Source: Pseudomonadota bacterium
GTDB lineage: Bacteria > Pseudomonadota > Gammaproteobacteria > Burkholderiales > Sulfuriferulaceae
Assembly (NCBI GenBank): GCA_021801025.1
Contig: JAJYYK010000005.1
Location: forward strand, 1 to 64,000
Reading direction: 5' to 3'
Length of the DNA: 64,000 bases
Position numbers and translations under genes: made by a program
Notes under the pieces: generated by a model
Told to the model about the DNA's origin: nothing
Database searches by the model: none
The model's input: only the letters and a program-made list of their open reading frames with translations
In this document: positions 56,575 to 64,000 of the stretch, piece after piece
How positions within the stretch are numbered: position 1 is the stretch's first letter
Layout: every line of letters begins with the position of its first letter

Positions 56575-57522
56575 ATGGATCAATCTTGCATGAATTTTTT
56601 GACTGGTCAACTCCCCGAAACAGTTCTTCTCATCGGTGGCTCAGGTTTTATCGGGTCCGCTCTGGCTACTCGATTAGCATACACCAATATGCAGGTCCTG
56701 ATTCCGTGTCGCAGACCCGCCTTGTCAGCACTGCGGGTCTTGCCCAATGCCAAGCTGATTCAAGCCAACGTGAATGACGAACAGCAGTTGACTGCATTGT
56801 GCGCGCGTCTTCAGCCACACGATGCCGTGGTCAATCTGACCGGCATTCTGCATGGACATGAAGGCCAGCCTTATGGCTCAGAGTTTCGGCAGATCCATGT
56901 GGACTTGCCGCGCAAGCTCATTTCTGCCATGCACCAACATGGCCTGCGGCGGTTGTTGCATATCAGCGCACTGGGTGCTGCGCCTGATGGTGCCTCGATG
57001 TACCAGCGCAGCAAAGGTGATGGTGAGCAAATGGTGAAGCAAAGTGGCTTGGACTGGACGGTGTTCCGCCCGTCGGTGGTATTTGGTCGGCACGATCATT
57101 TCATCAATCTGTTTGCCAAAATGCAAAAATTTTTGCCCATGGTGCCATTAGCAGGCGCTAATGTCCGGTTTCAGCCTGTATTTGTTGGTGATGTCAGCGA
57201 AGCCATTCTGCGTAGCCTGTCATTGTCAACGACCATAGCTCAAGTTTGTGATTTGGCTGGCCCGAACATTTACACCCTGAAACAACTGGTTGAATTTGCT
57301 GGCCGTCTGCACCATCAGCAACGTCCGATTCTGCCGCTGCCAGGGCCACTGGCCTGGCTGCAAGCCATGATCATGGAGCATATCCCCGGCCCCACCCTGC
57401 TCTCGCGCGATAACCTGCGCTCAATGCGGACGGACAACATCCTGCCGCCGAATGTCCCCAATTGCCTGAACAGCACATTCGGATTGCAACCCACTGCACT
57501 GCATCCGTCGATCTGGCTTTAG
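56575..57522 (+). CDS. NDUFA9-like NAD(P)-binding protein (SDR-type epimerase fold)
   Basis: The 315-residue protein has the Rossmann motif VLLIGGSGFIGSALATRLA and the complex I NDUFA9-like blocks HISALGAAPDGASMYQRSKGDGEQMVKQSGLDWTVFRPSVVFG. The family binds NAD(P) and is often encoded with polA, cysteine or tRNA nucleotidyltransferase genes in betaproteobacteria. The catalytic Tyr-x-x-x-Lys of SDRs is present as YQRSK. Its function is uncertain (quinone or lipid-linked). An ATG five codons later is an alternative start. Confidence 0.85.
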   Translation: MDQSCMNFLTGQLPETVLLIGGSGFIGSALATRLAYTNMQVLIPCRRPALSALRVLPNAKLIQANVNDEQQLTALCARLQPHDAVVNLTGILHGHEGQPYGSEFRQIHVDLPRKLISAMHQHGLRRLLHISALGAAPDGASMYQRSKGDGEQMVKQSGLDWTVFRPSVVFGRHDHFINLFAKMQKFLPMVPLAGANVRFQPVFVGDVSEAILRSLSLSTTIAQVCDLAGPNIYTLKQLVEFAGRLHHQQRPILPLPGPLAWLQAMIMEHIPGPTLLSRDNLRSMRTDNILPPNVPNCLNSTFGLQPTALHPSIWL

Positions 57523-57549
57523 TGTAAACAAGTGCGGCAATGGCGGCGT

Positions 57550-59516
<1,967 letters not shown>

Positions 59517-59528
59517 GACGTATCTCCT

Positions 59529-59885
59529 TTAGTAGAACAACGGTGCGATATAGGGGAAGGCGATGGCAAGCACAACCAGCAGGACCACAACCCAGAATAA
59601 AAATTTGTAAACACGATTTGTCTGCGACATGGCACACAGGGAACCGGGTGCGCAAGTAGCCGCAACTGGCGTGCGGTATATCTTTTCCCATGCGAAGAAC
59701 AGGGCAATGATGGCTGCCCCGAGGAAATAAGGCCTATACGGTTCCAGCCTGGCGAGATTGGACACCCAGGCACCACCAATACCAAGCATAACCAGCACCA
59801 GTGGTCCGACACAACACAGAGAAGCGGCAATCGCAGCGATGACGCCACCGATAAGCGGCAAACGCCCAGATTTTTCTTGTGCCAC
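59529..59885 (-). CDS. merT: Mercury transporter MerT
   Basis: The 118-residue protein has three membrane helices, with the Cys pair in AASLCCVGPLVLVMLGIGGAW in the first and a second pair in ATCAPGSLCAMSQ in the loop. This is the standard MerT layout. The GTG at 59885 was chosen: AAGGTG lies upstream and the N-terminus VAQEKSGRLPLIGGV fits MerT; the longer frame would cover the mer promoter. It carries Hg(II) from MerP to the cytoplasm. Confidence 0.93.
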   Translation of the reverse strand: MAQEKSGRLPLIGGVIAAIAASLCCVGPLVLVMLGIGGAWVSNLARLEPYRPYFLGAAIIALFFAWEKIYRTPVAATCAPGSLCAMSQTNRVYKFLFWVVVLLVVLAIAFPYIAPLFY

Positions 59886-59910
59886 GGTTTCACCTTTCGA
59901 ATTGAGAATA

Positions 59911-59950
59911 AGTAGCGTAAGCTTATTACCGTAGTCAGGTACGGAGTCAA
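59911..59950 (-). promoter_or_regulatory. mer operator-promoter (MerR site)
   Basis: On the minus strand TTGACT, a 19-base spacer with the dyad CCGTAC...TACGG, and TAAGCT match the classic merT promoter (TTGACT-19-TAAGGT), in which MerR underwinds the long spacer. The element runs toward merT, with the merR start on the other side. Confidence 0.92.
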
Positions 59951-59955
59951 GTGAC

Positions 59956-60390
59956 ATGGAAAATAATTTTGGCAATCTGACCATCGGCACTTTTGCCAGG
60001 GTGGTCGGGGTCAATGTGGAGACCATACGGTTCTACCAGCGCAAAGGACTGTTACCGGAGCCGAACAAACCCTACGGCAGCATTCGCCGCTATGGCGAGG
60101 CGGATGTGAAGCGATTGCAATTCGTGAAATCGGCGCAGCGTTTGGGTTTTAGTCTGGATGAAATTGCGGAGTTATTGCGATTGGAGGACGGCACCCATTG
60201 TGAGGAAGCCAGTGCGCTTGCCGAGCGTAAACTTCACGATGTGCGCCAAAAACTGGCCGATTTGATTTGCATGGAGACGGTATTGGCGAATCTGGTATCC
60301 GACTGTCATACACAGGCGGGGAAACTTTCTTGTCCGCTCATCACTTCGCTGCGCAATACAAATGAGACACGCAGTGTTGGTACGGAATGA
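59956..60390 (+). CDS. merR: Mercury-responsive regulator MerR
   Basis: The 144-residue protein has the MerR helix-turn-helix ([29 protein letters not shown]), the coiled-coil dimer helix, and the three Hg-binding cysteines ([15 protein letters not shown] region and [13 protein letters not shown]). It is divergent from merTPA and represses or activates it depending on Hg(II). The start is six bases from the mer operator. Confidence 0.95.
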   Translation: MENNFGNLTIGTFARVVGVNVETIRFYQRKGLLPEPNKPYGSIRRYGEADVKRLQFVKSAQRLGFSLDEIAELLRLEDGTHCEEASALAERKLHDVRQKLADLICMETVLANLVSDCHTQAGKLSCPLITSLRNTNETRSVGTE

Positions 60391-60450
60391 TTCCGGCTGA
60401 ACAATATATTGGTGTTGGGCGCTCACAGTTTGAGTTGATAAATTGCCATG

Positions 60451-60942
60451 TCAAGCAGTCAGGTCGTCCAAACGGGTGACCCACCATTCATCTACCCACG
60501 TTTTGACAGTGCCGTGCAGTACGCGGGTGGCTTGATCCAAAAACAGTTGCAGTGGTTGCGCTTCCATGTGTACACTTTGAGCAGGTGCCTCGACAGCAAA
60601 GATTTGAATGTGTTCGGCTGAAAAACCCATTTCCGTCAGAAGATCCACAGTGGATTTCAGGTCAAAGCCGTGAGAAGAAAGCTGGGATTGGGATGAAGGC
60701 AGTGTTTGGGGAGTAAATCGTTGAACCGTACCAGGCGTTGCTTTCCCCACCATGCAGTCGATGAAAACCAGCCAGTCTCCAGATGTTACAGGATGCACGA
60801 ACAGGCTGGTCGGGTGACTGAGTGTATCGACCCGAATGCCGGGTTGTTGGGCAAAAGTAGTGCCCAACTCACCAGCAGCCAGCCAGCCAGCTTGATCCCA
60901 CCCGTAGGGCGATCCCAAACCAAAAATATAAAGACAACTCAT
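60451..60942 (-). CDS. [NiFe] hydrogenase maturation protease
   Basis: The 163-residue protein starts MSCLYIFGLGSPYGWDQAGWLAA, resembling the HyaD/HycI M52 family (GxGNxxxxDDGxG) with the usual Asn and Asp positions altered to GSPYGWDQ. An acidic VFIDCMVGKA block lies in the middle. Such proteases trim the C-terminus of the large subunit after nickel insertion. It overlaps the large-subunit stop by four bases, supporting that role. Confidence 0.85.
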   Translation of the reverse strand: MSCLYIFGLGSPYGWDQAGWLAAGELGTTFAQQPGIRVDTLSHPTSLFVHPVTSGDWLVFIDCMVGKATPGTVQRFTPQTLPSSQSQLSSHGFDLKSTVDLLTEMGFSAEHIQIFAVEAPAQSVHMEAQPLQLFLDQATRVLHGTVKTWVDEWWVTRLDDLTA

Positions 60943-62237
60943 TGCCGTTCGGCACGAAAGTCCAGAAAATGCGTTGCACAGGAAATGCAGGGGTCATAAT
61001 TGCGGATGACCATTTCCCCGCGCAAGCGCAATGCATCGTCCGGCTGATCCAGGCCGAAACGCGTCAGCGACGCCTTGAGGTCTTCCTCCATTCGGGCCTG
61101 ATTCTGGCTAGTGGGCGGTACGATACGGGCCTCAAGGGCATGGCCCTGTTCGTCCAGAGCATAGCGATGCCACAGGATACCGCGTGGCGCTTCCGTGCAG
61201 CCATAGCCGATACCTGCCCGCAGGGTTGGTTCAACATAAGGCTCAGGGGATATTTCGTAATTTTCCGTCAGACGCAGGGCTTCGCTCATGGCGAAATAAA
61301 TCTCAATCGCACGGGCCGCCATGCTGTGGAACATATTTCGGCTGGGAAATTGAATCCCCGTTGCAGCAATCAATCCCCTCAGTTCCGCCGGCAGACAATC
61401 GTAATTGTTGTTGATACGCGCCAGTGGACCGACGAGGTAGGGTTGTTCGTCCAGTAGGGCATGCAGAGCGGTGGAATAAGGCACCTGTAATTCGCGGAAA
61501 TGTTGTTCATAATCTTCAGCCGCAATATCCAGTCCAGCATCGGAAACTATCCGCCCACCTTCGATCGGATATTGACCATCCTGTCGCAAGGATACTGAGA
61601 TAAAATTCTGATCGTCTTCGGGAATCGGCAAAGTCGCCACCCAAGCGATCAGATCGCGGGCTTCGTCGAGGCTGTCATGAATTTTCTGCCTGAGTGTCGC
61701 GATGGCAGCGGAATTCGGGGCATGAAAAAATCCGCCGGCTCGCACGCCGACCGGGTGAATAGACCGACCACCGAAGGTGCGAATGATGTCATTGCCGATG
61801 CTTTGGAGCCGAAGACCGCGCCGTACTTCCAGCGGGAATTTTTGTGCCATGGCTGGCGCACTGTTAAAACCGAGGAAATCCGGGGCCGCTAGCAGATGGA
61901 TATGCAGGCTGTGGCTTTGTATCCATTCCCCGCAGTACATCACCCGGCGCATGGCCTGTACCCAGGGGGTCGGGGTGAAATTGAAAATCAATTCGATCGC
62001 AGCCACAGCAGTAATCTGGTAAGCCACCGGACAGATACCGCAAATGCGCGCCACACTGTCGATAACGTCTTGATCTGATCGGCCTTCGAGCAACTTCTCG
62101 AACAGACGGGGCGGTTCAAAGATTCTTAAATGAAGCCTGTCAATTTGTCCGTCACGAATCCGGATATCAAGCGCGCCTTCGCCTTCGACGCGCGCCAGGA
62201 CAGGAACGTGAATTTCACCTGTTCTCAATTTACTCAT
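60939..62237 (-). CDS. [NiFe] hydrogenase large (alpha) subunit, group 3b-like
   Basis: The 432-residue protein has the proximal nickel cysteines in RICGICPVAYQ and the distal pair in DPCISCATHFLDFRAERQ; a protease would cut after the His. MSKLRTGEIHVPVLARVEGEG is typical of the cytoplasmic group 3 enzymes. Its start overlaps the small-subunit stop (ATGA). With the gamma and small subunits it forms a soluble NAD(P)-linked hydrogenase that may also reduce sulfur. Confidence 0.93.
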   Translation of the reverse strand: MSKLRTGEIHVPVLARVEGEGALDIRIRDGQIDRLHLRIFEPPRLFEKLLEGRSDQDVIDSVARICGICPVAYQITAVAAIELIFNFTPTPWVQAMRRVMYCGEWIQSHSLHIHLLAAPDFLGFNSAPAMAQKFPLEVRRGLRLQSIGNDIIRTFGGRSIHPVGVRAGGFFHAPNSAAIATLRQKIHDSLDEARDLIAWVATLPIPEDDQNFISVSLRQDGQYPIEGGRIVSDAGLDIAAEDYEQHFRELQVPYSTALHALLDEQPYLVGPLARINNNYDCLPAELRGLIAATGIQFPSRNMFHSMAARAIEIYFAMSEALRLTENYEISPEPYVEPTLRAGIGYGCTEAPRGILWHRYALDEQGHALEARIVPPTSQNQARMEEDLKASLTRFGLDQPDDALRLRGEMVIRNYDPCISCATHFLDFRAERQ

Positions 62238-63058
62238 CGTTTGATTCCTGGACTGGTGGTCGAGTCTGGCGCGGCCTGTGACTGCCATTGCATTCCAGAA
62301 TTGAGGAATGGCTCGGCCTGGTTATTGATGAACAGCAATCGCTGGGCAATTTCGCGGGCAGACATGCCGCTGGCCGCAAAATGGGCACCCAACGCGGACA
62401 CATTGGCCTGGATCGCCGGACCAAAACAGGCATAACAGTCGCGCTGCATTTTTGGGCAAATTGCCCCGCAACCAGTTTGGGTGACCGGCCCCATGCAGGG
62501 TTTGCCTTGTGTCACCATGACACAGACGACATTTTGCCGCTTGCACTCCATACATACGGCATTTTGGTCCACATGAGGCATGTGACCCACCAGCAGTGCT
62601 CTGGTCACAGCCAAGACTTGCTCTCCATTGACCGGGCAACCCCACAATTCCAGATCGACCTTGATAATTCGGGCAATGGGGCTGGATTCAGGCAACAGAT
62701 CGAGGTACCCCGGTTGCGCATAGATGCCTGCCAGCCATTCGCCGCTGTCGTGCATGTTGCGCAGTGCCTGGATACCTCCGGAGGTCGCGCAAGCGCCGAT
62801 CGTAATGACGTACCGGCTGTTTTCGCGTATGCGTTTGAGTCGTTCGGCATCCCTGGAGGTGGACACACTGCCCTCAATGAAGGCGATATCCACCATGGCA
62901 TCCTCATCAATCGGCCCCGCTTCAGCAAAATGCAGGATATCCACAGTTTCAGCAAGGACCAGCAATCGTTCGCCCAGATTCAGAAAAGCGAGTTGACAGC
63001 CGTCGCAGGAGCTGAATTTGTGCACGGCAACCCTGGGTTTGGATAAGGCATTGTTCAT
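62234..63058 (-). CDS. [NiFe] hydrogenase small (delta) subunit, group 3b-like
   Basis: The 274-residue protein has the proximal cluster Cys in FSSCDGCQLAFLNLGE, GACATSGGIQALRN, and eight further Cys (VCMECKRQNVVC, KPCMGPVTQTGCGAICP, DCYACFGP) for three iron-sulfur clusters. There is no twin-arginine signal, so it is cytoplasmic. Its start lies within a REP-like repeat that supplies the GGATAAA ribosome-binding region. Confidence 0.93.
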   Translation of the reverse strand: MNNALSKPRVAVHKFSSCDGCQLAFLNLGERLLVLAETVDILHFAEAGPIDEDAMVDIAFIEGSVSTSRDAERLKRIRENSRYVITIGACATSGGIQALRNMHDSGEWLAGIYAQPGYLDLLPESSPIARIIKVDLELWGCPVNGEQVLAVTRALLVGHMPHVDQNAVCMECKRQNVVCVMVTQGKPCMGPVTQTGCGAICPKMQRDCYACFGPAIQANVSALGAHFAASGMSAREIAQRLLFINNQAEPFLNSGMQWQSQAAPDSTTSPGIKR

Positions 63059-63114
63059 TTTATCCTTTTTCCCTGCTGGTTTAAAACTCCGGCCTGAAGG
63101 CCGGTGACCTCATT
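63058..63114 (-). repeat. REP-like element, copy B
   Basis: In reverse orientation this is almost identical to 31373-31429, including the CCGGCCTTCAGGCCGG palindrome and the AAACCAGCAGGGAAAAAGGAT end. Its right edge touches the hydrogenase small-subunit ATG. Confidence 0.8.
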
Positions 63115-63142
63115 ACTGAAATATCCATATGAAATATCCGGG

Positions 63143-63976
63143 TTAGGCACCCTTGTGTCCCCAATAAGGCGCCAGTTCATCGTAATTGAACACGGGACCG
63201 TCTTTGCAGACGAACTTCGCACCAAGCTGACAACGCCCACAGGAGCCCACCGCACACTGCACATTACGCTCCATACTGAACCAGATTCGCTTGTCGGGCA
63301 CGGCGCGTTGGCGCATGTCCTGTACCACCGCCTTCATCATCCCTTCCGGGCCGCACATCATGACGGAAGTCCGTTGCGGATCGATGTCGAGCTGGTCGAA
63401 AAACTGCGTGACCGGCCCGATGTGCCACGGCCAGAGTGCATCACCCGCATCTGCGGTCAACCAGACCTCGACATTGGGATACTGGCGCCAGAGGTCATAA
63501 CGTGCATGCCAGATGAAATCATTGGAATGTTTAACGCCCTGAATAATGTGAACATGTCCATAGCGGGCCTGGCAGCGCAACACATAGTCGATCAGGGAGA
63601 CAGACGGCGCACAGCCCAACCCGCCAGTCACAATGACCAGATCGGTACCTTCTGCTTCAACGACAGGCCAACCCCGGCCATAGGGACCGCGCAAACCAAG
63701 CCGATCACCCACCTGAAGTCGGCCCAGGTTGTTGGTCACCGAACCAACCTTGCGAATCGTGTGATCGATAATATGAATGTCGTCGGGATCGGAGACAATG
63801 GAAACAGGCACCTCGCCCATGCCCGGCAGGTAAAGCATATTGAACTGGCCTGGCGCAAAACGGTACTGCGACTGAATCACTGGATCGGTCAAGCGCAACT
63901 GGATACTGAACAGGTCGGCAGTCTCCTCGTGCCGTGCAATCACCTCAGCTTCATGGGGCATAAACGGATTATTCAT
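63143..63976 (-). CDS. Hydrogenase diaphorase-like gamma subunit (FAD/NAD(P)-binding)
   Basis: The roughly 277-residue protein has the ferredoxin-reductase fold: an FAD-binding beta barrel (RFAPGQFNMLYLPGMGEVPVS), a NAD(P) domain (LVIVTGGLGCAPSVSLIDYV, VMMCGPEGMMKAVVQD), and a C-terminal [2Fe-2S] site (ERNVQCAVGSCGRCQLGAKFVC). It matches the gamma subunit of group 3b hydrogenases, which link H2 to NAD(P). The start MNNPFMPHEAEVI overlaps the end of a preceding gene (ATGA). Confidence 0.9.
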   Translation of the reverse strand: MNNPFMPHEAEVIARHEETADLFSIQLRLTDPVIQSQYRFAPGQFNMLYLPGMGEVPVSIVSDPDDIHIIDHTIRKVGSVTNNLGRLQVGDRLGLRGPYGRGWPVVEAEGTDLVIVTGGLGCAPSVSLIDYVLRCQARYGHVHIIQGVKHSNDFIWHARYDLWRQYPNVEVWLTADAGDALWPWHIGPVTQFFDQLDIDPQRTSVMMCGPEGMMKAVVQDMRQRAVPDKRIWFSMERNVQCAVGSCGRCQLGAKFVCKDGPVFNYDELAPYWGHKGA

Positions 63977-64000
63977 GGCTCGTTTCTCTTGCACAGAACA
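63973..64000 (-). CDS. Possible 3' end of the preceding hydrogenase gene (beta subunit)
   Basis: A frame ending VLCKRNEP-stop overlaps the gamma-subunit ATG (ATGA) and runs off the window. In this operon type the beta iron-sulfur subunit gene stands here. Only nine codons are visible, so this is inference from position. Confidence 0.35.

Overview
This 64 kb window is a bacterial chromosome segment of roughly 50% GC by eye. Gene content and order point to a betaproteobacterium, probably in the Nitrosomonadales/Gallionellaceae neighbourhood. The markers are an ilvI-ilvH-ilvC-pssA-leuA run, polA beside a LOG-family gene with DUF2782-thrB-BPSS1780-type membrane protein-nadB, tol-pal next to ruvCAB-ybgC, and a group 3b-type [NiFe] hydrogenase. 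The genus is inference. No rRNA, tRNA or CRISPR array was recognised.

Layout. 1-6.1 kb: minus-strand ruvC-ruvA-ruvB-ybgC-tolQ-tolR-tolA-tolB-pal, with pal cut by the window edge. 6.2-16.6 kb: a YheT-like hydrolase, then a plus-strand run of six genes whose combined role I do not recognise: a urea-transporter/M23-peptidase fusion, an outer-membrane barrel, a TPR protein, a PLP-dependent amino-acid decarboxylase, an ATP-grasp ligase and a C45-like Ntn hydrolase. 16.6-23.4 kb: slmA and the ilv/pssA/leuA genes. 23.6-31.3 kb: a MITE-like repeat, polA, the LOG gene, DUF2782, thrB, a membrane protein and nadB.

31.4-39.6 kb is a coherent sulfide module. It holds sulfide:quinone oxidoreductase, rhodanese, truncated haemoglobin, an ETHE1-type persulfide dioxygenase and a complete cytochrome bd set (cydP, cydA, cydB, a 39-codon cydX, ybgE). 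A divergent FisR-type sigma54 activator keeps the three sulfur-sensing cysteines. A sigma54 promoter-like site precedes cydP, and sqr has its own perfect palindromic operator. 39.6-44.5 kb: pgl, a membrane protein, plsY and clpB, the last with a clear sigma32 promoter.

44.5-48 kb is a decayed accessory zone. It contains a secreted toxin/immunity-like pair, a truncated REP-associated transposase, a hicBA pair whose toxin is frameshifted, a broken ParE-type toxin and a 37-bp direct repeat. 47.7-51 kb: a type IV pilin with a sigma54 promoter, a Sel1-repeat protein and a PglL-type O-oligosaccharyltransferase, i.e. a pilin-glycosylation locus.

51-60.4 kb mixes transport and metal resistance: a VapC remnant, an EamA transporter, a glutaredoxin, a copA fragment, copZ, copA, a second MITE copy, an NDUFA9-like protein and a compact mercury operon (merR divergent from merT-merP-merA). 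60.4-64 kb: a minus-strand [NiFe] hydrogenase operon (diaphorase gamma, small and large subunits, maturation protease). Two dispersed repeat families, a MITE with a covarying hairpin and a REP-like element carrying a Shine-Dalgarno-like end, thread through the window.
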